Shown: positions 8,863 through 18,124 of the stretch, piece by piece
Position numbering within the stretch: position 1 is the first letter of the stretch
How the letters are laid out: each line of letters opens with the position of its first letter
Source: Pseudomonas sp. FP2335
GTDB taxonomy: Bacteria > Pseudomonadota > Gammaproteobacteria > Pseudomonadales > Pseudomonadaceae
Direction of reading: 5' to 3'
Length of the DNA stretch: 64,000 bases
NCBI RefSeq assembly: GCF_030687535.1
Contig: NZ_CP117437.1
Coordinates: forward strand, 5,205,501 to 5,269,500
Translations under genes and position numbers: made by a program
Notes under the pieces: generated by a model
The model's input: the letters and a program-made list of their open reading frames with translations, nothing else
Told to the model about the DNA's origin: nothing
Database searches by the model: none

Positions 8863-9309
8863 TCAGCGGATATTGAGCAGGGTCTTGAGGGTGTTCTGCG
8901 GGCCGTTGATCGACGAGTTGCTGTATTCGAACCAGCCCTGGTCCTCGACATTCAGGTCGAACACGTAGATGTAACCCATCACCGTGCCCGCGCCACTGCA
9001 CACCTGGCTGACGTTGCCGACCTGGCACACCGGCGTGCGCTGCCCGTTCAATTCGGCGCCGTTGAAGCGGCCCACGGGGTTGTTGCCCAGCCCGACTTCC
9101 ATCACCGAGACCTTGGTGGGCCCACGGTGCGTACACATCTGGGTGCCTTGCGCGCGCTCCGGGATGGTTTCGGTGCAACCGGCCGATTGAACCTGGAACA
9201 CCCGCACCTCGCTCAACGGCGGTGCAGTCGCGCCCCACGCCGGTGCTGTGCCGAGCCACAGGCCGATACAGGGGATCAGAGCTAGACTCCACGCGTTGGC
9301 TTTTTTCAT
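8863..9309 (-). CDS. Secreted YolA/DUF4879-like protein
   Basis: 148 residues with a clear signal peptide (MKKANAWSLALIPCIGLWLG...AWGA, cleavage about residue 26). The mature part begins PPLSEVRVFQVQSAGC and contains four Cys that could form disulfides, plus Gly-rich stretches (MEVGLGNNPVGRF). The pattern recalls the DUF4879/YolA family, known from secreted proteins with no established function. That assignment is from memory of the family's start and is moderate only. It is transcribed alone on the minus strand, 96 nt upstream of the molybdenum hydroxylase operon, and diverges from the purine permease. Confidence 0.55.
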   Translation of the reverse strand: MKKANAWSLALIPCIGLWLGTAPAWGATAPPLSEVRVFQVQSAGCTETIPERAQGTQMCTHRGPTKVSVMEVGLGNNPVGRFNGAELNGQRTPVCQVGNVSQVCSGAGTVMGYIYVFDLNVEDQGWFEYSNSSINGPQNTLKTLLNIR

Positions 9310-9531
9310 GCTGTGAATGACCCCGGATTAAACGTCGGCGCAGTATGCCTCAAGGTCATGATCAAGGGCGATTGCTCACAACGGCCAGCCCGCACACCAC
9401 ACGGCCTCGGCTGCTGGTATGATGCGCCGCTTTTTCCGATCCTCTCTGAAACCACAGGCGCTTGGCGCAGTTTGTGCTTTGACTTAGAGGTCAACAAATC
9501 ACGACGCAAAATAGCGTCACAGGGAGCCGGC

Positions 9532-10827
9532 ATGCTGGAAAAGCTGTTTCAACTCAAAGCCCACAACACCAATGTGCGCACCGAGATTCTCGCGGGTATC
9601 ACCACATTCCTGGCGATGGCCTACATCTTGTTCGTCAACCCGAGCATCCTCAGTCAGGCCGGCATGGACAAGGGCGCGGTGTTTGTCGCGACCTGCCTGG
9701 CGGCGGCCATCGGTTCGACCGTGATGGGCCTGATCGCCAACTACCCGATTGCGCTGGCGCCGGGCATGGGCCTCAACGCCTTCTTTACCTACACCGTGGT
9801 CCTGCACATGGGCCATACCTGGCAGGTAGCGCTGGGAGCGGTGTTTATTTCGGCGGTGTTGTTCTTCCTGCTGTCGATCTTCCGTATCCGTGAATGGATC
9901 ATCAACGCCATCCCGCTGCCCCTGCGTTCGGCGATTGCTGCCGGTATCGGCCTGTTCCTGGCGTTGATCGCCCTGCACAACGCCGACATTGTCGTCAGCA
10001 ACCCAGCCACCATGGTCGGCCTCGGTGACCTGACCAAGGCCGCGCCGATCCTGGCCACCCTCGGTTTCGTGCTGATCGTTGCGCTGGAAGCCCTGGCCGT
10101 ACGCGGCGCGGTGCTGATCGGCATCCTCGCGGTGACCATTGCGTCCATCGCCCTGGGCGTGACCCCGTTCAACGGCGTGGTGTCGATGCCACCGTCCCTG
10201 GCCCCGACCTTCCTGCAACTGGACATCAAGGGCGCGCTGGACATCGGCCTGGTCAGCGTGATCTTCGCGTTCCTGTTCGTGGACCTGTTCGACAACTCCG
10301 GCACCCTGATCGGCGTCGCCAAGCGCGCCGGCCTGATGAGCAAGGACGGCCACATGCCGAAGATGGGCCGTGCGCTGATCGCCGACAGCACCGCTGCCAT
10401 GGCCGGTTCGCTACTGGGTACGTCGACCACCACCAGCTACATCGAATCCGCCGCGGGCGTGAGCGCCGGTGGCCGTACCGGCTTGACCGCCATCGTCGTG
10501 GCGATCCTGTTCCTGCTGGCTTTGTTCTTCTCGCCACTGGCGCAAAGCGTCCCGGCCTTCGCCACCGCCCCCGCGCTGCTGTTCGTGGCCGTGCTGATGA
10601 CCCAGGGCCTGGCGGAAATCGACTGGGATGACATCACTGTTGCAGCGCCGGTGGTGATCACCGCCCTGGCGATGCCGTTTACTTACTCCATCGCCAACGG
10701 CATCGCCTTCGGCTTCATCGCGTGGACCGCCATCAAGCTGCTTTCGGGCCGCTACCGTGAGCTGAACCCGGCGCTGGTGATCCTGTCGATCCTGTTCGTG
10801 ATCAAGCTGGGCTGGTTCAACGCATGA
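9532..10827 (+). CDS. NCS2-family purine permease (AzgA/PbuG-like)
   Basis: 431 residues starting [19 protein letters not shown], with AGGGAG 8 nt before the ATG. The N-terminus through [16 protein letters not shown] and the segment [17 protein letters not shown] are hallmarks of the AzgA-like branch of NCS2, which carries adenine, guanine or hypoxanthine with protons. The motif [15 protein letters not shown], also typical, is at about residues 297-311. Twelve or more membrane helices. The frame is open another 73 codons upstream, but that part does not look like this family. It overlaps trmA by 4 nt. Confidence 0.9.
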   Translation: MLEKLFQLKAHNTNVRTEILAGITTFLAMAYILFVNPSILSQAGMDKGAVFVATCLAAAIGSTVMGLIANYPIALAPGMGLNAFFTYTVVLHMGHTWQVALGAVFISAVLFFLLSIFRIREWIINAIPLPLRSAIAAGIGLFLALIALHNADIVVSNPATMVGLGDLTKAAPILATLGFVLIVALEALAVRGAVLIGILAVTIASIALGVTPFNGVVSMPPSLAPTFLQLDIKGALDIGLVSVIFAFLFVDLFDNSGTLIGVAKRAGLMSKDGHMPKMGRALIADSTAAMAGSLLGTSTTTSYIESAAGVSAGGRTGLTAIVVAILFLLALFFSPLAQSVPAFATAPALLFVAVLMTQGLAEIDWDDITVAAPVVITALAMPFTYSIANGIAFGFIAWTAIKLLSGRYRELNPALVILSILFVIKLGWFNA

Positions 10828-11903
10828 CTTTCGACGCCGCAAGCTACACCGCTCAACTGCAAGACAAGGTCACGCGCTTGCGTGACCTGTTGGCCCCGTT
10901 CGATGCACCCGAGCCGCAGGTCTTCGACTCGCCGCTGCAGAACTTCCGCCTGCGCGCGGAGTTCCGCCTGTGGCGCGAAGGCGGTGAACGCCACTACGCG
11001 ATGTTTTCCCAGGACGACAAGCGCACGCCGATCCTGATCGAAGAGTTTCCCATCGCCAGCCTGCGCATCAACCAGTTGATGCCGCAACTCAAGGCCGCCT
11101 GGCAAGCCAGCGCCGCCCTGAGCCACAAGCTGTTCCAGGTGGAGTTCCTCACCACCCTGGCCGGCGATGCGATGATCACGCTGTGCTATCACCGCCCGCT
11201 GGACGAGCATTGGCACACCGCTGCCAACCAGCTCGCGGCTGACTTGAACGTGAGCATCATCGGCCGCTCCAAGGGCAAGCGCGATGTGATCGGCCACGAC
11301 TATGTGGTGGAACAACTCGAAGTCGGTGGTCGCACCTTCAGCTATCGCCAACCCGAAGGCGCCTTCACCCAGCCCAACGGCACGGTGAACCAGAAGATGC
11401 TCAACTGGGCGTACGCAGCCCTGGGCGACCGCCCGGATGATCTGCTGGAGCTGTACTGCGGCAACGGCAACTTCACCCTGCCGCTGGCGACCCGCGTACG
11501 CAAAGTGCTGGCCACCGAGATCAGCAAGACCTCGGTCAACGCCGCGCTGAGCAACCTCGCTGAAAACGCGGTGGACAACGTCACCCTGGTGCGCCTGTCC
11601 GCCGAAGAACTCACTGAAGCGCTGAACGAAGTGCGCCCGTTCCGTCGCCTGCACGGCATCGACCTCAAGAGCTATGAGTTCGGTAGCGTGTTCGTCGACC
11701 CGCCCCGCGCCGGCATGGACCCGGACACCTGCGAGCTGACTCGACGCTTCGACAATATCCTGTACATCTCGTGCAACCCGCAGACATTGGCGGCGAACAT
11801 CGCGCAACTGCATGACACGCACCGCATCACCCAGTGTGCGATGTTTGATCAGTTTCCGTGGACGCATCATATGGAGTCGGGCGTCCTGCTGACGCGTCGC
11901 TGA
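10824..11903 (+). CDS. trmA: TrmA, tRNA (uracil-5-)-methyltransferase
   Basis: 359 residues, typical length. The enzyme makes ribothymidine at U54 of tRNAs with SAM. The SAM site reads [15 protein letters not shown] (208-222), followed by DPPRAG (292-297) and the catalytic nucleophile Cys317 in YISCNPQ, with the C-terminal catalytic Glu in MESGVLL. The ATG overlaps the permease stop (ATGA). Pairing of a purine permease with trmA in one transcript is common in Pseudomonas and need not mean shared function. Confidence 0.96.
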   Translation: MTFDAASYTAQLQDKVTRLRDLLAPFDAPEPQVFDSPLQNFRLRAEFRLWREGGERHYAMFSQDDKRTPILIEEFPIASLRINQLMPQLKAAWQASAALSHKLFQVEFLTTLAGDAMITLCYHRPLDEHWHTAANQLAADLNVSIIGRSKGKRDVIGHDYVVEQLEVGGRTFSYRQPEGAFTQPNGTVNQKMLNWAYAALGDRPDDLLELYCGNGNFTLPLATRVRKVLATEISKTSVNAALSNLAENAVDNVTLVRLSAEELTEALNEVRPFRRLHGIDLKSYEFGSVFVDPPRAGMDPDTCELTRRFDNILYISCNPQTLAANIAQLHDTHRITQCAMFDQFPWTHHMESGVLLTRR

Positions 11904-11928
11904 AACTTACAGCCACTCACAATCCCCC

Positions 11929-12000
11929 TGTGGGAGCGGGCTTGTGTGGGAGCGGCTTACGCTGACACACCGCATTCGCGAGCAAGCCCGCTCCCACATA
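11929..12000. repeat. REP/REPIN palindrome (GCGGGCTTG class)
   Basis: Inverted arms TGTGGGAGCGGGCTTG ... AGCAAGCCCGCTCCCACA around a short spacer. The left arm is partly duplicated (a second GTGTGGGAGCGG at about 11945). Part of the Pseudomonas REP family that recurs through this window. Confidence 0.85.
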
Positions 12001-12022
12001 AGCCCACTCCCAACACAGCTTT

Positions 12023-12205
12023 TCATGCATCAGTTGAATCGTCGGGCTTCGTCGTATCCTTGCGCGGCCGCCCGCCCTTCTTGCCATTGGCGCGGGCAGC
12101 GGCGGCTTTGGCGGCGCTGCTCTTGCGACCGTTGCGCGAAGCCACCAGGCTGGCGGCCAGGTCCATCAGGGGCTGGCTCGTGGCGATCAGGCCGGTGATG
12201 GACAC
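12023..12205 (-). other. Small open frame or gene remnant with a basic tail
   Basis: An open frame of 60 codons from a GTG, open seven codons further upstream to a TGA at 12227. It reads VSITGLIATSQPLMDLAASL, then an alanine/lysine-rich tail ending in GKKGGRPRK. The composition looks like a real protein end: such tails occur in small DNA-binding or regulatory proteins. There is no ribosome site at the GTG, and upstream minus-strand sequence in a different frame (about 12230-12347) also looks protein-like. It may be the 3' end of a gene broken by a frameshift or deletion. Family not recognised. Confidence 0.3.
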
Positions 12206-12330
12206 GTCCAGGTCCCGGTAACAATTTCACCCCGTGCCACCCGACAACCGGCTCCAGAATCCTGGCGCTGTTTCTCAGGCTAGTGACCGCCAACGAAGCG
12301 TCGAATGCCGTGTTGTTACCGCGCATAACC

Positions 12331-12392
12331 GTTCGGTAATCGAACATATCCTTCGCCGTCGATTGACCAAATTAACCATTCAGTACATTTTA
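12331..12392 (+). promoter_or_regulatory. Candidate operator/promoter motifs of aroQ
   Basis: The palindromic 15-mer GTTCGGTAATCGAAC (12331-12345) and GTACATTTTA (12383-12392), 36 nt before the aroQ ATG. Both recur, in the same order and sense, upstream of quiC. The linking segment ACCAAA..TAAC..TTC is shared as well. The likely reader is the TetR-type regulator of the cluster; this is inference from shared sequence. Confidence 0.55.
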
Positions 12393-12427
12393 CCTCCACA
12401 ACTAACAATAACTGTGGAGACCCTCCC

Positions 12428-12877
12428 ATGCCGCCTATCGTGCTGGTGCTCAACGGCCCCAACCTCAACCTGCTCGGCACCCGCGAGCCGGCGACCTACG
12501 GGCATGAAACCCTGACTGACGTGGCCGCTTTGTGCGGTCGCAGCGCTGACAAGCTCGGGCTGAAAATCGAATTTCGCCAGACCAACCACGAAGGCGAACT
12601 GCTCGACTGGATCCACGGCGCCCGTGCCCGTTGCGCCGGTATCGTGATCAACCCGGCCGCGTGGACCCACACCTCCGTCGCCATCCGTGACGCGCTGGTG
12701 GCCAGTGAAGTGCCGGTGATCGAAGTGCATTTATCCAACGTGCATGCACGCGAGGCCTTTCGTCATCACTCCTTTGTGTCGCCCATCGCCAAGGCCGTAC
12801 TCGCAGGATTTGGCAGTCATGGCTACCACCTGGCCCTGGAACACTTCAGCCAGATCTTGAAAGGATCAGCCCGATGA
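12428..12877 (+). CDS. aroQ: Type II 3-dehydroquinate dehydratase of the quinate cluster
   Basis: 149 residues, the normal size of the dodecameric type II enzyme, which interconverts 3-dehydroquinate and 3-dehydroshikimate. Key elements are the N-terminal [18 protein letters not shown] with catalytic Tyr24, the substrate-binding [10 protein letters not shown] and the catalytic His in [12 protein letters not shown]. Start ATG is preceded by GTGGAGA. The location next to aroE and the quiC-type gene implies the catabolic isozyme that feeds quinate carbon to protocatechuate rather than the biosynthetic copy. Its ATGA overlap with aroE shows coupling. Confidence 0.92.
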   Translation: MPPIVLVLNGPNLNLLGTREPATYGHETLTDVAALCGRSADKLGLKIEFRQTNHEGELLDWIHGARARCAGIVINPAAWTHTSVAIRDALVASEVPVIEVHLSNVHAREAFRHHSFVSPIAKAVLAGFGSHGYHLALEHFSQILKGSAR

Positions 12878-13722
12878 AACCGCGCATCCTCGCCGGCCTG
12901 ATCGGCTCCGGCATCCAGGCTTCCCGCACCCCGGCTTTGCATGAACAGGAAGGCGACGCCAGAGGCCTGCGCTACCTGTATCGCTTGATCGACCTGGACC
13001 CGCTGCGATTGACCGTCGATGCCCTGCCCGACCTGCTCGACGCTGCCGAGTTGATGCAGTTCACCGGCCTGAACATTACTTACCCGTGCAAGCAGGCGAT
13101 CCTGCCGCTGCTCGATGATTTGTCCGACGAGGCCCGGGGGATTGGCGCGGTCAATACCGTGGTGTTCAAGGACGGCAAACGTATCGGCCATAACACCGAC
13201 TGCCTGGGCTTCGCCGAAGGGTTTCGACGCAACCTGAGTGATGTGCTGCGCCAGCGCGTCGTACAAATGGGTGCAGGCGGCGCAGGCGCGGCAGTGGCCC
13301 ACGCGCTATTGGCCGAAGGCGTTGAACGCCTGAGCATCTTTGACCTGGACAGCAGCCGCGCCCAGGACTTGGTGGACAACCTCGCCCTGCGTTTCGGCAG
13401 CGGTCGCGCCCAGGTCGGCCGCCACCTGGAAAGCGCCATGGCCGAGGCGGATGGGGTGGTGAACACCACGCCGATGGGCATGGCCAAGCTGCCTGGCACT
13501 CCGGTTCCGGCGGCCCTGCTGCGGGCCGAACTGTGGGTGGCCGAGATTGTGTATTTCCCGCTGGAAACCGAACTGCTGCGCGACGCCCGCGCCTTGGGTT
13601 GCCGCACGCTGGATGGCGGCAATATGGCGGTGTTCCAGGCGGTGAAGGCGTTTGAGTTGTTCAGTGGCGAAGTGCCGGATGCGCAGCGGATGCTGGCGCA
13701 CTTTCAGGCCATGAATATCTAA
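12874..13722 (+). CDS. aroE: Shikimate/quinate dehydrogenase (AroE paralogue)
   Basis: 282 residues. The N-terminal substrate domain has [11 protein letters not shown] and [10 protein letters not shown] (catalytic Lys at about 70); the biosynthetic AroE normally reads GLNVTVPHK there, so this copy belongs to the catabolic branch like the quinate/shikimate dehydrogenases of actinobacteria and pseudomonads. AVNT and HNTDCLGF (catalytic Asp) follow, then the dinucleotide motif GAGGAGAAV (about 130-138). It should oxidise shikimate (and perhaps quinate) with NAD(P)+. Coupled to aroQ; a REPIN follows the stop. Confidence 0.88.
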   Translation: MKPRILAGLIGSGIQASRTPALHEQEGDARGLRYLYRLIDLDPLRLTVDALPDLLDAAELMQFTGLNITYPCKQAILPLLDDLSDEARGIGAVNTVVFKDGKRIGHNTDCLGFAEGFRRNLSDVLRQRVVQMGAGGAGAAVAHALLAEGVERLSIFDLDSSRAQDLVDNLALRFGSGRAQVGRHLESAMAEADGVVNTTPMGMAKLPGTPVPAALLRAELWVAEIVYFPLETELLRDARALGCRTLDGGNMAVFQAVKAFELFSGEVPDAQRMLAHFQAMNI

Positions 13723-13755
13723 CAGGCGAAACAAATTCAAATATGGAGCCGCTTT

Positions 13756-13892
13756 TGTGGGAGCGGGCTTGCTCGCGAATGCGCAGTGTCAGCTAAAGGT
13801 TTTCTGACTGATCCACCGTATTCGCGAGCAAGCCCGCTCCCACACAAGCCCGCTCCCACACAAGCCCGCTCCCACACAAGCCCGCTCCCACA
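13756..13892. repeat. REPIN with a four-fold tandem expansion of its right arm
   Basis: Inverted REP arms (GTGGGAGCGGGCTTGCTCGCGAA / TTCGCGAGCAAGCCCGC). The outer part of the right arm, CAAGCCCGCTCCCACA, is then repeated exactly four times head to tail (13829-13844, 13845-13860, 13861-13876, 13877-13892). It fills most of the 206-bp gap between aroE and the convergent TetR gene. Confidence 0.9.
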
Positions 13893-13928
13893 TTCAGGTT
13901 GCATTCCACTCGAAGAGTCGCGTAAGCG

Positions 13929-14594
13929 TCAGGCTTGCAGGTAGCGCATCACCGACTCACAGATCATCTCCCGATGTCGCTGCTTGATGGCCTCATCCGA
14001 CAGCTCAATCTGAAAAATCTCACTGAATGTATGGCGGTTGGACACCCGGTAAAAGCTGAATGAGTTGATCAGCAGATGCACGTCCAACGGCTCCAGCCCC
14101 TCACGAAACAAACCCAGCTCCGCGCCCCGGCGCAAGGTCGTGCCCAGCGCTTCGAGGATGTTGCTGTTCATCGCCTTGATCGACTCCGAGCGCTTCACGT
14201 ATTCGGCATTGTGGATATTTTCGATGCTGACGATGCGCACGAAATCCACGTTCTGATCGTGGTGATCAAAGGTAAATTCCACCAGCCGGCGGATCGCTTC
14301 GCGCGGTTCCAGGGCAGTGAGGTTCATGCGGGTTTCGGTGTTGCGGATGTCGCCGTAGAGCTTCTCCAGTACCTCGACGTACAGCTGCTCCTTGCTGCCG
14401 AAGTAGTAATAGATCATGCGCTTGGAGGTGTGGATGCGCTCGGCGATGGCGTCCACGCGCGCGCCAGACAGGCCTTGCTGGACAAACTCGACGATCGCTT
14501 CCTGCAGGATGTTTTCGCGGGTCTTTTCCGGGTTGTTCTTACGACTCTTGCGCGGCGCTTCGGACGCAGCGGAGAGGTCGGGAGTCAGGGTCAT
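13929..14594 (-). CDS. TetR/AcrR-family regulator of the quinate cluster
   Basis: 221 residues from the ATG at 14594; the frame is open upstream but that stretch is not TetR-like. The helix-turn-helix domain runs from NPEKTRENILQEAIVEF to about residue 85, with the recognition helix region IHTSKRMIYYYFGSKEQLYVEV typical of TetR. The C-terminal ligand domain is conserved in shape but gives no ligand. It lies 80 nt downstream of the quiC-type gene on the same strand and is convergent with aroE. Likely represses the cluster until quinate, shikimate or dehydroshikimate is present (inference). Confidence 0.85.
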   Translation of the reverse strand: MTLTPDLSAASEAPRKSRKNNPEKTRENILQEAIVEFVQQGLSGARVDAIAERIHTSKRMIYYYFGSKEQLYVEVLEKLYGDIRNTETRMNLTALEPREAIRRLVEFTFDHHDQNVDFVRIVSIENIHNAEYVKRSESIKAMNSNILEALGTTLRRGAELGLFREGLEPLDVHLLINSFSFYRVSNRHTFSEIFQIELSDEAIKQRHREMICESVMRYLQA

Positions 14595-14674
14595 GGTGCG
14601 CTCACGGCCGTTTTTATTGTGCAGGCGCCGATTATGGGCTGCGGCGCTCCCCGAAGGAAGCACCGCACCACCGC

Positions 14675-16576
14675 TCACAACCGCGCTTGGCGTACCGCAC
14701 CGCTGCGGGACTTGGCCATGGCCGCCAGACGCACCGCCACGTTGGCCGCGCCGTAACCGGCATAGCCGTTCTTGCGCTGGATGATCTCGAAGAAAAACCG
14801 CCCTTCGAACGGTTCGGTGTACACGTGAAACAGCTCACCACCGTTGGCGTCGCGGTCGTACAACACGTTGTAGTACGCCAGCTCGCTGAGGAACTCATCG
14901 TCAAAATCAAACCGTGCCGCGAGGTCGTCGTAATAGTTGAGCGGGATGTCCAGCAGCGGCACGCCCGCGTCTTTGGCCCGGCGCACCTCGGCAAAAATGT
15001 CCGCGCAGTCGAAGGCAATGTGGTGCACACCTGAGCCGCGATAGCTCGATAGCGCGTGGGAAATTGCGGTATTGCGGTTCTCGGAAATGTTCAGCGGCAA
15101 ACGAATCGAACTGCAGCGGCTGCGCAGGGCTCGGCTCTTCACCAGGCCATAGGGGTCGGGCAGCACCACTTCGTCGTCGGCCTCGAAATCCAGCAGGCTC
15201 TTGTAGAACAACACCCAACTGTCGAGGCTGTCGGCCGGCAGCGCCATCGCCATATGGTCGATACGCAGCAGGCCGCCACTGGCAGCCGGCGCGGCTTGCA
15301 GGTTGAAGTCGGTGTCGTACAGCGTGCCTTCGCTGGGGTCCACCAGGTAGATCAGGCTGCCATCCGGCGCACGCACGGCGGCCAGCTCAAGCTCGTTGGG
15401 CCCGACCAGCCCGCGATAGGGCTGGCCCTTGTAGGCCACCGCCCGCTCCAGGGCCTTGGCGCTGTCCTTGACCCGCAGCGCGGTGGCGCACAACGACGGG
15501 CCATGGGCCTCGAAAAAGTTGTGGGCGAAGGAATAGGGTTCGCAGTTGAGGATCAGGTTGATGTCGCCCTGGCGCAACAGGCTCACGCTCTTGGAGCGGT
15601 GCTGGCCGGCCTTGACGAAGCCGAGGCGTTCCAGCCAGTGGGTCAGCTTGGCGCCAAGGCTTTCATCCACGGCAAATTCGAGGAATTCGATGCCGTCGTA
15701 CTCGCTGGCAGCCGGGGTATCGAACAGGATCTGCACGGGTTGCGCCGGTGCTTGCTGCTTCAGGCGCTCGCGGGTTTTCTCCTCCAGGTACAGCAAGGAG
15801 CGCAGGCCATCCGCTGCATTGGCGCGGGTCGGCGCGGCGCGGAAACCGTCGTTGAAAATTTCCAGGGACAGCGGTCCGGTGTAGCCACTCTTGATGATCG
15901 GCGCAAGAAAGCCCGCCAGGTCAAATTCGCCTTGCCCCGGGAAGCAGCGGAAATGCCGGCTCCACTCCAGCACGTCCATGGCCAGGATCGGCGCGTCGGC
16001 CATTTGCACAAAGAAGATCTTGTCGCCGGGGATCTGCGCGATGGCGCTCGGGTCGCCCTTGAGTGACAGGGTGTGGAAGCTGTCGAGCAGCACGCCGAGG
16101 GCCGGGTGATCGACCTGGCGCACCAGGTTCCACACCTGCTGCCAGGTGCTCACATGCTTGCCCCAGGCCAGCGCTTCATAACCGATGCGCAAGCCACGGC
16201 GGCCGGCATGTTCGGCCAACAGGTGCAGATCGTCGAGCAAAATGCGTTCATCGCCGACGCAATCGGCGGAGGCGTTGCTGCACACCAGCACCAGGTCAGT
16301 GCCCAGTTCCTGCATCAGGTCGAACTTGCGCTCGGCACGCTCCAGGTTGCGGGCCAGACGGTCGCGGCGGCAGCCTTCAAAGTCGCGGAACGGCTGGAAC
16401 AGGGTGATGGCGATACCGAGGTCGGCACACATCTGCCTGACTTCGCGGGGGCTGCCGTCGTAATACAACAAGTCGTTTTCGAAAATCTCGACGCCATCAA
16501 ACCCGGCGGCGGCAATCGCTTCGAGTTTTTCCGGCAGGGTGCCGCTCAAGGAAACGGTGGCAATGGAACGTTGCAT
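14675..16576 (-). CDS. quiC: QuiC-type 3-dehydroshikimate dehydratase fused to an HPPD/VOC-like domain
   Basis: 633 residues starting MQRSIATVSLSGTLPEKLEA. The N-terminal half (about 1-270) is a sugar-phosphate-isomerase/AP-endonuclease-2-like TIM barrel, with metal-ligand segments around FDGVEIFEND, LVLVCSNAS, LDSFHTLS and LEIFNDG. The C-terminal half (about 290-630) resembles 4-hydroxyphenylpyruvate dioxygenase (IDHMAMALP, HIAFDCADI, FFEIIQRK). This two-domain architecture is that of pseudomonad QuiC1, which converts 3-dehydroshikimate to protocatechuate; the TIM barrel is the catalytic part. Upstream ATG/GTG options were rejected because the barrel's first strand begins at this Met. Confidence 0.88.
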   Translation of the reverse strand: MQRSIATVSLSGTLPEKLEAIAAAGFDGVEIFENDLLYYDGSPREVRQMCADLGIAITLFQPFRDFEGCRRDRLARNLERAERKFDLMQELGTDLVLVCSNASADCVGDERILLDDLHLLAEHAGRRGLRIGYEALAWGKHVSTWQQVWNLVRQVDHPALGVLLDSFHTLSLKGDPSAIAQIPGDKIFFVQMADAPILAMDVLEWSRHFRCFPGQGEFDLAGFLAPIIKSGYTGPLSLEIFNDGFRAAPTRANAADGLRSLLYLEEKTRERLKQQAPAQPVQILFDTPAASEYDGIEFLEFAVDESLGAKLTHWLERLGFVKAGQHRSKSVSLLRQGDINLILNCEPYSFAHNFFEAHGPSLCATALRVKDSAKALERAVAYKGQPYRGLVGPNELELAAVRAPDGSLIYLVDPSEGTLYDTDFNLQAAPAASGGLLRIDHMAMALPADSLDSWVLFYKSLLDFEADDEVVLPDPYGLVKSRALRSRCSSIRLPLNISENRNTAISHALSSYRGSGVHHIAFDCADIFAEVRRAKDAGVPLLDIPLNYYDDLAARFDFDDEFLSELAYYNVLYDRDANGGELFHVYTEPFEGRFFFEIIQRKNGYAGYGAANVAVRLAAMAKSRSGAVRQARL

Positions 16577-16639
16577 GGGGCGACTCCCGGCAATTATTGT
16601 TTGCGCCAAATTATTCGCCCCCAGTCTACCCACAGCAAT

Positions 16640-16681
16640 TAAAATGTACGAACCAGTTAGTTTTTGGTGCGATTATCGAAC
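16640..16681 (-). promoter_or_regulatory. Candidate operator/promoter motifs of quiC
   Basis: Read in the quiC sense: GTTCGATAATCGCAC (16667-16681) then, after ACCAAA..TAAC..TTC, GTACATTTTA (16640-16649), 63 nt before the quiC ATG. Matches 12 of 15 and 10 of 10 positions of the pair upstream of aroQ. The region is also the upstream region of the divergent MFS gene at 16789, so one site may control both. Confidence 0.55.
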
Positions 16682-16788
16682 ACTATGCCCGTTTACCGAA
16701 TTGACGATTTTTTAGCCGCTGCGCACCATCAACGACGCAACCTGACCCAGAACACACCATAAAAATTTCAAAAAACGGGTACGACCTC

Positions 16789-18123
16789 ATGCCTCTGCAA
16801 AACTCCGCCCTGGCCTCGCGCTCCGGCACCCCGCACGCCGGCATCGGCGACAAGATCCGCGGCGCCCTGGCCGTGGGTAAAACTCGCTGGGGCATGTTGG
16901 CCCTGGTGTTCTTTGCCACCACCCTGAACTACATCGACCGCGCCGCCCTGGGCGTGATGCAACCGATCCTCGCCAAGGAAATGAGCTGGACGGCGATGGA
17001 CTACGCCAACATCAACTTCTGGTTCCAGGTTGGCTACGCCGTCGGCTTTGTGCTGCAAGGCCGCCTGATCGACCGCGTCGGTGTGAAACGCGTGTTCTTC
17101 TTCGCCGTGCTGCTGTGGAGCCTGGCGACTGGTGCCCACGGCCTGGCCACCTCGGCGGTGGGTTTCATGGTCTGCCGCTTTATCCTCGGGCTGACCGAAG
17201 CCGCCAACTACCCGGCCTGCGTCAAGACCACACGCTTGTGGTTCCCCGCCGGTGAACGTGCGGTGGCCACCGGCATCTTCAACGCCGGCACCAACGTCGG
17301 CGCGATGATGACGCCGATGCTGCTGCCGCTGATCCTGCACGTGTGGGGCTGGCAGGCGGCATTCCTGTGCATGGCCTCGCTCGGCGCGATCTGGCTGGTG
17401 TTCTGGGGTTTGAAGTACTACAACCCGGAAGACCATCCAAGCGTCAAACAATCCGAACTGGACTACGTGCAACGGGAAGTCGAACCCGAACAACCGGGTG
17501 TGCCGTTCAGCCGCATCCTGCGCATGCGCGGCACCTGGGCCTTCGCTATTGCCTACGCGCTGACCGCGCCGGTGTTCTGGTTCTACCTGTATTGGTTGCC
17601 GCCGTTCCTGAACCAGCAATACAACCTGGGCATCAACGTGACCCAGATGGGTATCCCGCTGATCATCATCTACCTGACAGCCGACTTCGGCAGTGTGGGT
17701 GGGGGGATTCTGTCGTCGTTCCTGATCGGCCGTGGCATGAACTCGATCAAGGCGCGCTTGCTGTCGATGTTGCTGTTCGCCTGCTGCATCGTCGGCGTGA
17801 TCATGGCGGCCGGTTCCAGCCAGCTGTGGGTCGCAGTGTTTGCCATCTCCCTGGCCATCGGTGCGCACCAGGCCTGGACCGCCAACATCTGGAGCCTGGT
17901 GATGGACTACACACCCAAGCACATGATGAGCACGGTGTTCGGCTTCGGCGGGATGTGTGCGGCCATCGGCGGCATGTTCATGACCCAGATCGTCGGCCAT
18001 ATCCTCACCGTGACCAACAACAACTACACCGTGTTGTTCACCCTGATCCCGGCGATGTACTTCATTGCGCTGACCTGGATGTACTTCATGGCGCCGCGCA
18101 AGATCCCTACCGTAGACGTCTGA
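16789..18123 (+). CDS. MFS transporter, anion:cation symporter (ACS) family; probable quinate/shikimate uptake
   Basis: 444 residues, 12 membrane segments. The motif LNYIDRAALGVMQP (about 43-56) and GRLIDRVGVKR (about 90-100) place it in the ACS family (ExuT/GudP-like organic-anion uptake). Its divergent position from the quiC-type gene, with a shared 212-bp control region, suggests that it imports quinate, shikimate or dehydroshikimate; that is inference from context. The ribosome site before the ATG is weak. A 1-nt gap separates its stop from the convergent DMT gene. Confidence 0.85.
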   Translation: MPLQNSALASRSGTPHAGIGDKIRGALAVGKTRWGMLALVFFATTLNYIDRAALGVMQPILAKEMSWTAMDYANINFWFQVGYAVGFVLQGRLIDRVGVKRVFFFAVLLWSLATGAHGLATSAVGFMVCRFILGLTEAANYPACVKTTRLWFPAGERAVATGIFNAGTNVGAMMTPMLLPLILHVWGWQAAFLCMASLGAIWLVFWGLKYYNPEDHPSVKQSELDYVQREVEPEQPGVPFSRILRMRGTWAFAIAYALTAPVFWFYLYWLPPFLNQQYNLGINVTQMGIPLIIIYLTADFGSVGGGILSSFLIGRGMNSIKARLLSMLLFACCIVGVIMAAGSSQLWVAVFAISLAIGAHQAWTANIWSLVMDYTPKHMMSTVFGFGGMCAAIGGMFMTQIVGHILTVTNNNYTVLFTLIPAMYFIALTWMYFMAPRKIPTVDV

Positions 18124-18124
18124 T

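Larger units (their letters stand above)
11904..12427. other. Intergenic region: REPIN, small open frame, aroQ promoter
   Basis: 524 bp between trmA and aroQ. It contains a REP element (11929-12000), a minus-strand frame of unclear status (12023-12205) and, from about 12331, the promoter-proximal motifs shared with quiC. Nothing else was recognised. Confidence 0.6.

Noticed and set aside
9418..9423. TATGAT as a sigma-70 -10 element for the purine permease
   Set aside because: No acceptable -35 at 16-18 nt; left unassigned.
9310..9531. Purine riboswitch before the NCS2 permease
   Set aside because: No three-helix purine-aptamer pattern could be found by eye.
13829..13892. CRISPR-like array
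   Set aside because: The 16-bp units are contiguous with no spacers and equal a REP arm; no cas genes.
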